A DNA stretch of 64,000 bases from Eubacterium sp. 14-2 (GCF_000403845.2 NZ_KE159567.1:347670-411669), one strand, 5' to 3'; positions 44,348-53,946 are shown, counted from the stretch's first letter. Numbers and translations are program-made. The notes: generated by a model not told the origin, from the letters alone.

Positions 44348-45101
44348 AATATATTGGGACAGAGATAAAATCTCAATCATAACAGACCAAATTGAATCTG
44401 TCCCACATAAGCATTGGACAATGCAGTTATTTTTAAGCATAGAAAAAGATTTGGAGATAGGTGTGGAAGATAATAAAATTTCATGTAAATGTATTGTTAT
44501 AAACCGCGGCATATTACATAGTTTTTCAACAGGCAACAACATGTATTTTACTATGATAATTGAGCCGGCTTCAGGTTTAGCCATTCAATTGGAGGAACGA
44601 ATGGGAGGAATGAAGTATCATATTTTTAATAATCAGGATATTGAATACATCAAAAATTTATTATTTTGCCTTATTGACAGCGATGGACTGAGAGAATACA
44701 GAGAGTTTATGATACAACTATATAAGTTCTTAGGGGTAAAAGAGCAGGCTAAAATATATGACGACAGGGTTAAGGATTTGTTATACGAAATAGGACGGTG
44801 CAATTGCGATACACATTCGATTGCTTTTTTTGCTGATAAAGTGGCGTTGTCACCAGGTCGACTGTCGCACTTATTTAAGGAACAGGTCGGAATGCCCTTA
44901 AAAAGCTATATTCAGTTTCATCAAATGCAAACAGCCTTTTTAGCATTATTGAATGGTAAAAATATTACGGAAGCGGCAATGCTGTCTGGTTTTGATACAC
45001 CATCACATTTTGCAGCGGTTACAAAAAAGATGATGGGAATGCCTGCGAGTATTTCTGTGAAGAATAGCGTTTTTTTGAAAGTTGCAGAAGAAGTGAACTG
45101 A
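44340..45101 (+). CDS. AraC-family transcriptional regulator
   Basis: 253 residues. An N-terminal cupin-like sensor of about 110 residues has HWTMQLFLSIEKDLEIG and a glycine-rich turn. The C-terminal double HTH (about 160-250) shows AFFADKVALSPGRLSHLFKE and the second-helix text ITEAAMLSGFDTPSHFAAV, then KKMMGMPAS, the classic 'F..pshFsr.FKk..G.tP..yR' layout slightly altered. GGGAGGTAAC precedes the ATG. The genes after it (transglutaminase-like, CPBP, Lnt-like) are its likely targets. A+T-rich and presumably imported. Confidence 0.85.
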   Translation: MNKIYWDRDKISIITDQIESVPHKHWTMQLFLSIEKDLEIGVEDNKISCKCIVINRGILHSFSTGNNMYFTMIIEPASGLAIQLEERMGGMKYHIFNNQDIEYIKNLLFCLIDSDGLREYREFMIQLYKFLGVKEQAKIYDDRVKDLLYEIGRCNCDTHSIAFFADKVALSPGRLSHLFKEQVGMPLKSYIQFHQMQTAFLALLNGKNITEAAMLSGFDTPSHFAAVTKKMMGMPASISVKNSVFLKVAEEVN

Positions 45102-45134
45102 TATAATGAAACCAGACAGACAGGAGGTTTAATT

Positions 45135-45851
45135 ATGGATATGCAATTTCTTGAAGAAACCAAAATGCTGAATTATCAGTCTGTTGGCATACAGAAACTC
45201 ATCAACGAAAAGCGATGGGGAGAGTTGAGTGAATATGAAAAAATTAAAGCTATTTATGGATTTGTGCAAAATGAAATACCTTTGGGCTATAACCGTAACG
45301 ATACATTAACTGCCGAACAGGTTTTAATGGACGGATACGGACAGTGCAATACAAAAGCAACGCTTTTAATGGCATTGTTAAGAGGTGTAAATATTCCGTG
45401 CCGTATTCATGGCTTTGAAGTATCAAAAGATTTTCAGCATGGAGCAACCACAGGTATCATTGCGGCACTTGCACCAGATAAAATTGTACATACCTGGGCA
45501 GAAGTTTATTATAAAGGTCAATGGCTTGCTTTAGAAGGAGTTATTACAGACAATCAATATCTTGAAGCCGTTAAAGCAAAATACTCTCATGTTCAAGGCG
45601 AATTTATGAAATTTGCCATTGCGACAAAAGACTTTCAAAAGATTTCCGTTGATTGGAATGAAAACAACACTTATATTCAGAGTGCTGCTATTGTGTCCGA
45701 TTTGGGCGTTTTCCCAAATCCCGATAAGTTTTTTGAGCATTATACACAGCATTGGTGTAAAATGAAAGACTTTATGTATGTTCATTTCGGAAGAAAAATT
45801 ATGAATTACAATGTTGGTAAAATGAGGAAAAGATTTTATTTTTTGTTGTGA
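45135..45851 (+). CDS. Transglutaminase-like cysteine protein
   Basis: 238 residues, cytoplasmic by sequence (no signal). The papain-like transglutaminase core is clear: YGQCNTKATLLMALLRG with Cys71, KIVHTWAEVYYKGQW with His119, then Glu134 or Asp139 to complete the triad. Such proteins are proteases, deamidases or peptide hydrolases; no substrate can be assigned. The last residues (KMRKRFYFLL) look like frameshifted tail. It starts 33 bp after the regulator with an AGGAGGT ribosome site and probably shares its mRNA. Confidence 0.8.
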   Translation: MDMQFLEETKMLNYQSVGIQKLINEKRWGELSEYEKIKAIYGFVQNEIPLGYNRNDTLTAEQVLMDGYGQCNTKATLLMALLRGVNIPCRIHGFEVSKDFQHGATTGIIAALAPDKIVHTWAEVYYKGQWLALEGVITDNQYLEAVKAKYSHVQGEFMKFAIATKDFQKISVDWNENNTYIQSAAIVSDLGVFPNPDKFFEHYTQHWCKMKDFMYVHFGRKIMNYNVGKMRKRFYFLL

Positions 45852-45921
45852 ATATCTATGATTTGATTGTTTTAGATGGGGGTGTCATAGTAAGAAGTTG
45901 AGAATATCTGGCACAGAAGCT

Positions 45922-46311
45922 ATGGAAAAAGGATATAAAGATTATATGTTCCATGCGAGAGGTACTTGTATTGGAATTGTTTTAAAACGGACAAAATATT
46001 TATGGCTGAGCTTGCTTTCATTTGGAGCATTTATGCTTGAATATCTGTCAATATTTGCAATTGAAGTTATAATTCTGCATGTAGACATACAGAATTATAC
46101 AATGCAGAAAAGAAGTATTTATTGTATCATAATGGTTTTTATGTGGGCGCTTTTTATTGGTGTTCTCCTGCTTTTTTCAAGGAAGCATTATCATTTTCCA
46201 GAAAGGGGAAGCAAAAGGGATAAGATTTCCTTGAAAGCTAAAGTTTTCAAAGTATGGATGGCCATGCGGCCCGCCGGACGGCAGGCTGTGCATGATGGAG
46301 GTTTACTATAA
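45922..46311 (+). pseudogene. CPBP-type membrane protease, truncated
   Basis: About 129 residues with two membrane segments (LWLSLLSFGAFMLEYLSIFA and SIYCIIMVFMWALFIGVLLL). The text, including the HVDIQNYTMQKRSI loop and FSRKHYHFP after the second segment, matches the N-terminal third of Clostridial CPBP glutamic proteases. The catalytic EExxxR and the later helices are absent: after DKISLKAKVFK the frame runs into a G+C-rich patch (MAMRPAGRQAVHDGG) and ends. So it is a 3'-truncated gene, perhaps cut by a small deletion or insertion. No good ribosome site. Confidence 0.6.
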
Positions 46312-46349
46312 CTTCCTGTTTATAGAGAATGTAAGTAAGGAGTCTGGCA

Positions 46350-47834
46350 ATGAAAAATCTTTTGAAAAGTAACCGATTTGCAGTTTTCATAATCTTAACT
46401 TTTTTAATTTATGTAATGTCCAATGGAGAATGGTGTATCCCGATTTTTGCATGGATTTATCCAATTTTGTTTTTACATATGCTTTCTCTCAATCATACCC
46501 GAAAAGTATATCTTATAATTGGCTCAATATATGCCATCGGGTTTGTTTTCCAGTTTGAAAAAGCCATCGGAATGGATATAAAAATATGTATAGTGGTAGC
46601 TTTTTTGGTAGCTATTCTGAAAATTTTACCATATATCTATTGGTCAAAATCAAAAATGAGATTTCAGGATACTGTTATTTTTGCAAGTATAATGGTATCA
46701 ATAGAATATATCATCTATTTGATATATCCTGTTTTGGGCGGGTTGTCTGATGCTTATACACAATACCAAAATCTATACCTGCTGCAAATAGTAACGGTAA
46801 CAGGGATTTACGGAATCACCTTTTTAATGTATTGGACGGCGGCAATGGTTATATGGATTTGGAACAATAAAAGCAAAAAAGAACACATCAGAAAATACAT
46901 CATTGTATATGGTTCTGTAATTGGCCTGGTATTTGTCTATGGAGTTGTTATGTTTCATTTTGCAGGAAATTCAGATAAAAGTGTCAGGATCGCTGGAGTA
47001 ACCGTTCCGATTTCAGAGCTGTTAAATAATGATAAAGATGTATATTCTGCATTTTATACCAATACATTTACGGATGAAAACATTACCAATACAAGGAATA
47101 AACTATCATCAGCAGATGATGAACTTTTCCTGAAAACAGAGTTGGAAGCACAGGCAGGTGCAAAGATTGTTTTTTGGTCTGAACTGAATGGAGCGGTTTT
47201 AAAACAAGATGAAGATATGCTTCTGCAACGGGCGTCGGATATGGCAAAACAGGAAGAAATTTATTTGATTGTTTCATTATTGGTGAAAACCCCTTACGAG
47301 GACTTAAAGGAAAATAAAACGGTAGCATTTAATCCACAGGGAGAACTAATATCAGAATATTTTAAGCATGGACGTTCAATCGGAGAACTGTGCCAAAAAG
47401 GAGATGGAATGCTAAAAAGTTTTGATACAGAATATGGTAGAATTGCGCCGTTTATATGTTCTGATATGGCATTTTTGTCTAAAATACAGCAGGCAGGTAG
47501 AAATAATGTAGATATACTGATTGTTCCAGCTTCGGACTGGAAAGAAATGACATTATTAGCTGCAAAGACAGCGATTGTGCGTGGGGTTGAAAATGGAAGT
47601 AATATAATCAGACATACAAATAACGGAATGTCGATTGTTTCAAATGTTAAAGGCTGTGTGCTGGCACAGACCGATTACTTTCAGTCTGATACAAAGACAT
47701 TATCAGCACAGGTTATCACGAAAGGGCGATTTACTCTTTACTCGTATATTGGAAATCTGTTTGTATATCTGTGTAGTTTCTATTTGTCAGGGAGTTTCAT
47801 ACTTCCCAAAATGAAACAATTAATTAAGAGGTAG
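46350..47834 (+). CDS. Lnt-like apolipoprotein N-acyltransferase / nitrilase-family membrane protein
   Basis: 494 residues. The first ~210 residues contain about six or seven membrane helices. A nitrilase-type domain (about 215-465) has a glutamate in VFWSELNG, a candidate lysine in SEYFKHGRS, and the nucleophile cysteine in PFICSDMAF, fitting the Glu-Lys-Cys triad. A final membrane helix closes the protein. This is the architecture of Lnt, which adds the third acyl chain to lipoproteins. Most low-G+C Firmicutes lack classical Lnt, so this may be a divergent N-acyltransferase or another acyl/amide enzyme. AAGGAG precedes the ATG. Low G+C, part of the imported block. Confidence 0.78.
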   Translation: MKNLLKSNRFAVFIILTFLIYVMSNGEWCIPIFAWIYPILFLHMLSLNHTRKVYLIIGSIYAIGFVFQFEKAIGMDIKICIVVAFLVAILKILPYIYWSKSKMRFQDTVIFASIMVSIEYIIYLIYPVLGGLSDAYTQYQNLYLLQIVTVTGIYGITFLMYWTAAMVIWIWNNKSKKEHIRKYIIVYGSVIGLVFVYGVVMFHFAGNSDKSVRIAGVTVPISELLNNDKDVYSAFYTNTFTDENITNTRNKLSSADDELFLKTELEAQAGAKIVFWSELNGAVLKQDEDMLLQRASDMAKQEEIYLIVSLLVKTPYEDLKENKTVAFNPQGELISEYFKHGRSIGELCQKGDGMLKSFDTEYGRIAPFICSDMAFLSKIQQAGRNNVDILIVPASDWKEMTLLAAKTAIVRGVENGSNIIRHTNNGMSIVSNVKGCVLAQTDYFQSDTKTLSAQVITKGRFTLYSYIGNLFVYLCSFYLSGSFILPKMKQLIKR

Positions 47835-47963
47835 TAAAATTTCCGTTTGCCTGAACACTGTTATCATAATCATAACTGAATAAGTAACACAGCGTCGGAG
47901 TGTAAGGAAGGTGTTCCGGAATGAAGAAGAAAATGCTGATAATGGAACAAAGTGCGCATATTA

Positions 47964-48030
47964 TTTTTATCTTACAGGAAAGATGCTTTCACGCATTAGC
48001 GTGACAAGGTCTTTCCTGTTAAGATAAAAA
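47964..48030. repeat. Modular palindromic repeat, copy E (first module)
   Basis: A long stem TTTTATCTTACAGGAAAGA paired with TCTTTCCTGTTAAGATAAAA around a loop containing CACGCATTAGCGTGAC. It corresponds to the first module of the copies at 56.8 and 58.3 kb. It may act as the terminator of the Lnt-like gene. Confidence 0.75.
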
Positions 48031-48053
48031 AGGCTGTCCGGATGGACAGCCTT
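48030..48053. terminator. Second hairpin after the Lnt-like gene
   Basis: AAGGCTGTCC-GGAT-GGACAGCCTT directly abutting repeat copy E. The trailing T run is weak. The rest of the gap up to 48.29 kb holds no gene. Confidence 0.5.
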
Positions 48054-48292
48054 AACTTTCGGGGAGTACCTCCTGGATTCCGGATAAAGCAGGAATCCAG
48101 GAAGCATGAGTTATGAAAAATTATATTAGCTTGTTAGCTAGTACATGTACAAGTATAACCGGAGAATGTGAAGGATATGTGAAAAAAACGGGAAAACTTT
48201 AGAAAAATTATAAAAAATTCATAAACTTTGATAAGGAATCCCAGGGAAAAGGTTAATAATAGACGTTTTTTTATAATTTAGAAAAAAACACT

Positions 48293-48320
48293 TTGAAAAT
48301 TTCCCATGATTGTATATAAT
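48293..48320 (+). promoter_or_regulatory. mbl promoter
   Basis: TTGAAA, 16 bp, TATAAT, with a leader of about 125 nt to the start codon. Confidence 0.7.
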
Positions 48321-48452
48321 GTATGTATATATGGAAAAATAGAGTTATTATGTTTTATTGCGTTTAAACGGAAAAACATCGTGACTGCAGGAAGCGGAAT
48401 TGCCGGCGGCATTTCCGAAGCAGATAGATAAGAGAAACGAAAGGGGAACTAC

Positions 48453-49445
48453 ATGATGTCAACTGATATTGGAATTGACCTGGGAACAGCAAGTATCCTT
48501 GTATATATAAAAGGAAAAGGCGTTGTGCTGAAAGAGCCCTCTGTGGTGGCATTTGACAGAGATACCAACAAAATAAAAGCGATTGGGGAAGAGGCCCGTC
48601 TGATGCTGGGAAGAACGCCGGGAAACATTGTTGCAGTAAGACCTTTGCGCCAGGGGGTTATTTCTGACTACACAGTGACCGAAAAAATGTTAAAGTACTT
48701 TATTCAGAAAGCCATGGGCAAGAAAAGTTTCCGTAAACCCAGAATCAGCGTATGTGTACCGAGCGGTGTTACCGAAGTGGAAAAAAAGGCCGTGGAAGAC
48801 GCCACTTACCAGGCAGGTGCAAGAGAAGTGTCTATTATTGAGGAACCCATCGCAGCAGCCATCGGCGCCGGAGTGGATATTTCCAAACCCTGCGGCAACA
48901 TGATTGTGGACATCGGCGGCGGTACTGCGGATATTGCAGTGATTTCTCTGGGAGGAACGGTAGTAAGTACCTCCATTAAAATTGCAGGGGATGATTTTGA
49001 CGAAGCAATCGTACGTTATATGCGCAAGAAGCATAACTTACTGATAGGAGAGAGAACTGCTGAAGATATTAAGATAAAGATTGGAACCTGTTTTCCGCTG
49101 GCTCAGAATGATACCATGGATGTCAGGGGACGTAATCTGGTAACGGGACTTCCGAAAACCGTGTCCGTATCTTCAGAGGAGACAGAAGAAGCGCTGCGTG
49201 AAGCTACTCTTCAGATTGTGGAAGCAGTACACAGTGTACTGGAAAAAACTCCTCCTGAGCTGGCGGCAGACGTGGCAGACCGTGGCATTATTTTAACAGG
49301 CGGCGGCGCGCTGCTCCGCGGGCTGGAAGAACTGATAGAGGACAGAACCGGAATCAATACCATGACAGCAGAAGAACCCATGACCTGCGTGGCCATTGGA
49401 ACCGGCAAATATGTGGAATTTTTATCCGGTAAGACAGACGAGTGA
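48453..49445 (+). CDS. mbl: MreB-family actin, Mbl type
   Basis: 330 residues. MreB-like filaments guide side-wall peptidoglycan synthesis under the membrane. Actin-fold motifs: phosphate-1 DIGIDLGTASILVYIKGKG, connect-1 VPSGVTEVEKKAV, phosphate-2 MIVDIGGGTADIAVISLGG, adenosine GIILTGGGALLRGLEEL. The gene order mbl-flhO-flhP is the one known from Bacillus subtilis, which supports Mbl over MreB or MreBH. AAAGGGG precedes the ATG-ATG pair. First gene of a block that continues to recD2. Confidence 0.9.
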   Translation: MMSTDIGIDLGTASILVYIKGKGVVLKEPSVVAFDRDTNKIKAIGEEARLMLGRTPGNIVAVRPLRQGVISDYTVTEKMLKYFIQKAMGKKSFRKPRISVCVPSGVTEVEKKAVEDATYQAGAREVSIIEEPIAAAIGAGVDISKPCGNMIVDIGGGTADIAVISLGGTVVSTSIKIAGDDFDEAIVRYMRKKHNLLIGERTAEDIKIKIGTCFPLAQNDTMDVRGRNLVTGLPKTVSVSSEETEEALREATLQIVEAVHSVLEKTPPELAADVADRGIILTGGGALLRGLEELIEDRTGINTMTAEEPMTCVAIGTGKYVEFLSGKTDE

Positions 49446-49530
49446 CAGTTGCAGCTCTGTTCTTCAGAATGATTCGGAAGAATAAAATGTAACGGCAACA
49501 ATGTAGTTATCATACAAAGGAGCAGGAGCT

Positions 49531-50331
49531 ATGGTAAAAGGATTATATACTGCGTATACAGGGATGATAAATCAGCAGAACAGACTGGACGTACTTACCA
49601 ACAATCTGGCAAATTCTGCAACGAACGGATTCAAAAAAGAAGGGTCAACTTCGCAGTCCTTCGATGATATGCTGGCAATTAAGATTAAAGACAGTTCGGC
49701 TATGGGACTGTCAAAACGACTGGGTGATGTGAGTCTGGGAGTTAAGATTGGGGAATGCTATACAGATTACGGTCAGGGTTCTTTCCGGGTGACAGATAAC
49801 GTTTATGATCTGGCCATTGACGGTGACGGATTTTTTGCCATTTCCTTCACCAACAAAGCGGGAGAAACTTCTGTGAAATATACCAGGGATGGTGCTTTTA
49901 CCGTCAACAGGGAAGGATACCTGATGACAAAGGACGGGGATTTTGTACTGAATCAGGCGGCAGCTCAGGCGGGCAATCCGGGGCAGGCCGGATACATACG
50001 GGTAGATCCCAATGTGGAACTGAAAGTAGATGAAAACGGAAATCTTTACCAGAACAATGCCATGGTGGGCCAGGTAGGCGTAGTGGATTTTGCCGATTAC
50101 AATTATCTGTCCAAATATGGTGAGAATATGTATGATCTGGTGGAAGGCGGCCAGGTTCAGGCCACGGATGCCAGAGTGATTCAGGGGACTCTTGAAATGT
50201 CCAATGTAAATGTGGTATCTGAAATGGTGGAAATGATTACCATTTCCAGAGCCTATGAGACCAATCAGAAAATTATTCAGTCTATTGACGATACACTGGA
50301 AAAAGCTGTAAATAATATCGGCAAAGCATAG
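49531..50331 (+). CDS. flhO: Flagellar hook-basal body rod protein, FlhO type
   Basis: 266 residues. The N-terminal rod signature is MVKGLYTAYTGMINQQNRLD followed by VLTNNLANSATNGFKKEG, a central beta-rich domain (YDLAIDGDGFFAIS), and the C-terminal partner helix (TLEMSNVNVVSEMVEMITI, then SRAYETNQKIIQ). FlgF/FlgG-type proteins polymerise into the distal flagellar rod through the cell wall. No signal peptide, as they are exported by the flagellar secretion system. It follows mbl by 85 bp, as in Bacillus. Confidence 0.9.
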   Translation: MVKGLYTAYTGMINQQNRLDVLTNNLANSATNGFKKEGSTSQSFDDMLAIKIKDSSAMGLSKRLGDVSLGVKIGECYTDYGQGSFRVTDNVYDLAIDGDGFFAISFTNKAGETSVKYTRDGAFTVNREGYLMTKDGDFVLNQAAAQAGNPGQAGYIRVDPNVELKVDENGNLYQNNAMVGQVGVVDFADYNYLSKYGENMYDLVEGGQVQATDARVIQGTLEMSNVNVVSEMVEMITISRAYETNQKIIQSIDDTLEKAVNNIGKA

Positions 50332-50349
50332 GAAGGAGCGGCATAAGTT

Positions 50350-51165
50350 ATGATGAGATCATTATGGTCGGCAGCATCCGGCATGATTTCCCAGCAGACA
50401 GCAGTGGATACCATTGCGCATAATCTGTCAAATGTAAATACCACCGGATACAAGACCGAGAAAACAGAATTTAAATCATTGTTATATCAAACTCTGCAGA
50501 CCAGAACAACAACTGCAAATGGAGAAAATAAACCGATTCCTGCACAGGTAGGTCTCGGAACGCGGGTTGCGTCCATCACTTCTAATTTTACCCAGGGTTC
50601 CATGCTGGCCAGTGAGAGCTTTACCGCTATGGCAATCGCAGGAGACGGATTTTTTGCAGTGCGCGGAGCAGATGGAAATACCTATTATACCAGGAACGGA
50701 GATTTCAAGCTGAGTGTGGGAAATGACGGAAATCTTACACTGGTAACAGCAGATGGTTATCCGGTACTTGGAACAGACGGGAACCCCATTACCATGCCTG
50801 GAGATGTGAGCAACAGTAAAATACAGGTAACCACAGAAGGCGCTTTCGGCTATATGGACGGTAACGGGAATTTTGTAAATGCAGGAAATATCGGATTATT
50901 CCAGTTCAGCAATCCGGCCGGCCTGGAGAAACTGTCCAACAGCCTTCTGGCAGTGTCAGATGCTTCCGGACAGCCTCTGAATGAAGCAAATACAGCGAAT
51001 CTGATAAGAAGTGAGATACGTCAGAAATATGTGGAAGGCTCCAATGTACAGGTGGCGGATGAAATGGTAAATCTGATTGTGGCCCAGAGAGCTTATGAAA
51101 TGAATTCCAAAGCAATTCAGGCATCCGATGATATGCTGGGGCAGGCAAATCAGTTGAAACGTTAA
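50350..51165 (+). CDS. flhP: Flagellar basal-body rod protein, FlhP/FlgG type
   Basis: 271 residues. It has the same layout as its neighbour: MRSLWSAASGMISQQTAVDT then IAHNLSNVNTTGYKTEKTEF at the N-terminus, a DGFFAVRGADG middle, and a C-terminus with VQVADEMVNLIVAQRAYEMN then SKAIQASDDML. The closer match to FlgG consensus (ANNLANVNTTGYK style) favours the distal rod. GGAAGGAGC precedes it; 18 bp after the flhO-like gene. Confidence 0.9.
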   Translation: MMRSLWSAASGMISQQTAVDTIAHNLSNVNTTGYKTEKTEFKSLLYQTLQTRTTTANGENKPIPAQVGLGTRVASITSNFTQGSMLASESFTAMAIAGDGFFAVRGADGNTYYTRNGDFKLSVGNDGNLTLVTADGYPVLGTDGNPITMPGDVSNSKIQVTTEGAFGYMDGNGNFVNAGNIGLFQFSNPAGLEKLSNSLLAVSDASGQPLNEANTANLIRSEIRQKYVEGSNVQVADEMVNLIVAQRAYEMNSKAIQASDDMLGQANQLKR

Positions 51166-51241
51166 TGTTACTGTTTGTAATGTGCCGGCAGCAGGCGGCT
51201 GTTTCTGAACAGTAATCGGGATTCAGGAAAGAAGGGTACAT

Positions 51242-51601
51242 ATGAGCCTTAATTTGAACGCAATTAATTCTTATTACAATAATTATAATACGGACACATC
51301 CACTGATTCAGCCAGCAAGCTGGAGGAAACGCTGAAATCCGATTTATCTACAGCCACAGAAGAGGAACTGATGGATGTATGCAAAGATTTTGAAGCATAT
51401 TTCGTGGAGCAGATGTTCAAGGCAATGCAGCGGATGGTGCCAGAATCTGAGGAAGATGTTTCCGCTTCTACCAGGCAGCTGAAAGACTATTACAAAGAGC
51501 AGATGACCCAGAGTTTTGCAGAACAGGCTACCGAAGGAGAAGGGCTGGGAATTGCACAGGTGCTGTATGAACAGATGAAGCGCAATTACGGTCTGGAGTA
51601 A
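51242..51601 (+). CDS. Rod-binding protein (FlgJ N-terminal domain)
   Basis: 119 residues. The core EEELMDVCKDFEAYFVEQMF then KAMQRMVPESEE fits the Rod-binding domain (PF10135-like) that in FlgJ caps or scaffolds the growing rod. Relatives with the muramidase domain are about 300 residues; this one has only the N-terminal part, as is usual in Clostridia. AGAAAGAAGGG precedes the ATG. It belongs functionally with the two rod genes before it. No other flagellar gene follows. Confidence 0.85.
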   Translation: MSLNLNAINSYYNNYNTDTSTDSASKLEETLKSDLSTATEEELMDVCKDFEAYFVEQMFKAMQRMVPESEEDVSASTRQLKDYYKEQMTQSFAEQATEGEGLGIAQVLYEQMKRNYGLE

Positions 51602-51605
51602 AATT

Positions 51606-53855
51606 GTGGAAATTTTGTCGGGATATGTGGAGCATATCGTTTTTCAGAATACAGAAAATGGATATACCGTATTAAATTTAGTCTGTGAGGAAGAAGAAAT
51701 TACCTGTGTGGGAATTTTTCACGGAGTCAGTGAAGGCGAATGCCTGGAGCTGACAGGAGAATACACCACCCATCCTTCCTACGGCAGACAGTTTAAAACC
51801 TCCTCTTTTCAGGTTAAACCGCCGGAAGATATGGTGTCTGTGGAGCGTTATCTTGCTTCCGGGGCCATTAAAGGAATCGGTGCGGCTCTTGCAGCCAGAA
51901 TTGTTAAAAAGTTCCGGGAAGATACCATACGGATTATTGAGGAGGAACCGGAACGGCTGGCAGAAGTGAAAGGAATCAGCCAGCGTAAGGCAATGGAGAT
52001 TGCAGAGCAGGCCGAGGGAAAGCGGGAATTGCGGCAGGCCATGATTTTCCTGCAGCAATATGGGATATCCCAGACCCTTGGGGCAAAAATTTTTCAGACA
52101 TATGGCCAGGAACTTTATGGGATTTTAAAAGAAAATCCATATCGCCTGGCAGATGATATTCAAGGTGTGGGTTTTCGAATTGCGGATGAAATTGCATCCA
52201 GAGTCGGAATCCACACCGATTCTGATTTCCGCATCCGCAGCGGCATTCTCTATGCACTGGTACAGGCTTCCCTGGAGGGACATACCTGTCTGCCGGAAAA
52301 TCTGCTGACTGAGAAGGCCGGTGAAATTCTGGAAATTGCTCCGGAATATATTGAGAAGCATTATATGGATCTGGCCATAGAGAAAAAACTGGTGATCCGG
52401 GAACAGGAGGACAGCCGGTATATTTACGGAGCCAGCTATTATTATATGGAAGCCAATACAGCGGCCATGCTGGAGCGGCTGGATTTTTCCTTTGAAGTGC
52501 CGGAAGGGGAAATCTGGAAACGGATTCAAAGCATTGAGCAGGACACAGGGATGACATTGGATGAGCTTCAGGCAGAAGCTGTAAAGGAGGCGGTCACCAA
52601 CGGGCTGATGATTCTGACAGGAGGGCCCGGAACAGGAAAGACCACTACCATCAATACAATAATCCGCTATTTTGAACTGGAAGGCATGGATATTTTTCTG
52701 GCAGCGCCCACAGGCCGGGCGGCAAAACGGATGAGTGAGACCACGGGCTTTGAGGCACGCACCATCCACCGGCTGCTGGAGTTAAACGGCGGGGCGGAAG
52801 GAAAAGAAGGATTTGAACGCAACGAACAGAATCCACTGGAAACAGATGTGATTATCATTGATGAAATGTCCATGGTGGATATTTCTCTGATGTATGCATT
52901 GCTGAAAGCTGTGGCTGAAGGCACCAGACTGATTCTGGCAGGAGACGTGAATCAGCTTCCCAGTGTGGGGCCGGGCAGCGTGCTGAAAGATATGATCGAT
53001 TCCGGCCGGTTTCATGTGGTGCGGCTGAATAAAATTTTCCGTCAGGCAGCCCAAAGCGACATTATTGTCAATGCCCATAAAATCAATCGTGGAGAGAAAG
53101 TAATTCTGGACAATCAGAGCATGGATTTCTTTTTTCTGAAACGATATGACGCCAATGTAATTATCAGTGTGGTGATACAGCTGATACAGCAGAAACTGCC
53201 CAAATTTGTGGATGCGGAGCCTTTTGATATTCAGGTACTGACGCCCATGCGGAAAGGACTGCTGGGCGTAGAGCGGCTGAACGGAATCCTGCAGCAGTAT
53301 CTGAATCCGCCGGAACAGGGAAAACAGGAAAAGGAGCATGGCGATATTATCTTCCGGGAAGGAGATAAAGTCATGCAGATTAAAAATAACTATCAGCTTG
53401 AATGGGAGATACGCAGCAAATACGGACTGGCTATTGACAAAGGGACTGGGATTTTCAACGGGGATACCGGGCGTATTCGGAATATCAATACATATCAGGA
53501 ACTGGTAACGGTGGAATTTGATGAGGGCAGAATGGTGGATTATACCTTTAAACAGCTGGACGAGCTGGAGCTTGCCTATGCCATCACCATACACAAGTCT
53601 CAGGGAAGCGAATACCCGGCAGTGGTGATTCCGCTGCTGACAGGCCCCAGAATGCTGATGAACCGGAACCTGCTGTATACAGCTGTGACCAGGGCGCGGA
53701 AATGTGTGACTCTGGTGGGAAATGACGCGACATTTCAGGAAATGATTGAAAATGTCAGTGAACAGAAGCGGTATACCGGTCTGAAAGACAGACTGGATAT
53801 CCAACAGGACAAAAAGAAAGAAACGGGCAGTCAGAACGTAACCGGGAAAAGGTAA
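51606..53855 (+). CDS. recD2: ATP-dependent RecD2-type helicase
   Basis: 749 residues, the usual RecD2 length with the extra N-terminal region absent from RecD of RecBCD. A 5'-3' DNA helicase for repair and fork stability. HhH-like repeats lie at about 85-200 (GIGAALAARIV, VKGISQRKAMEIAEQA). Motif I is LTGGPGTGKTTTINTII (about 339-352), motif Ia AAPTGRAAKRM, motif II IIIDEMSMVD, motif III LAGDVNQLPSVGPG, motif V/VI AITIHKSQGSEYPAVV and YTAVTRARK. GTG start, 7 nt after GGAG and only four bp after the rod-binding gene, so cotranscribed with it although unrelated in role. Confidence 0.95.
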   Translation: MEILSGYVEHIVFQNTENGYTVLNLVCEEEEITCVGIFHGVSEGECLELTGEYTTHPSYGRQFKTSSFQVKPPEDMVSVERYLASGAIKGIGAALAARIVKKFREDTIRIIEEEPERLAEVKGISQRKAMEIAEQAEGKRELRQAMIFLQQYGISQTLGAKIFQTYGQELYGILKENPYRLADDIQGVGFRIADEIASRVGIHTDSDFRIRSGILYALVQASLEGHTCLPENLLTEKAGEILEIAPEYIEKHYMDLAIEKKLVIREQEDSRYIYGASYYYMEANTAAMLERLDFSFEVPEGEIWKRIQSIEQDTGMTLDELQAEAVKEAVTNGLMILTGGPGTGKTTTINTIIRYFELEGMDIFLAAPTGRAAKRMSETTGFEARTIHRLLELNGGAEGKEGFERNEQNPLETDVIIIDEMSMVDISLMYALLKAVAEGTRLILAGDVNQLPSVGPGSVLKDMIDSGRFHVVRLNKIFRQAAQSDIIVNAHKINRGEKVILDNQSMDFFFLKRYDANVIISVVIQLIQQKLPKFVDAEPFDIQVLTPMRKGLLGVERLNGILQQYLNPPEQGKQEKEHGDIIFREGDKVMQIKNNYQLEWEIRSKYGLAIDKGTGIFNGDTGRIRNINTYQELVTVEFDEGRMVDYTFKQLDELELAYAITIHKSQGSEYPAVVIPLLTGPRMLMNRNLLYTAVTRARKCVTLVGNDATFQEMIENVSEQKRYTGLKDRLDIQQDKKKETGSQNVTGKR

Positions 53856-53881
53856 GAGCAGAAAGGCTCTTGCCTTTTTTG
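53854..53881 (+). terminator. recD2 terminator
   Basis: AAGAGC-AGAAAG-GCTCTT followed by GCCTTTTTT. The same T run contains a weak -35-like TTGCCT spaced 17 bp from TATATT (53893), which could start the next operon. Confidence 0.65.
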
Positions 53882-53946
53882 TCATTCAATGTTATATTAT
53901 AGAGTATCAACGCGTTTAAGCGCTAAAGTACAGGGAGGAAATATTC

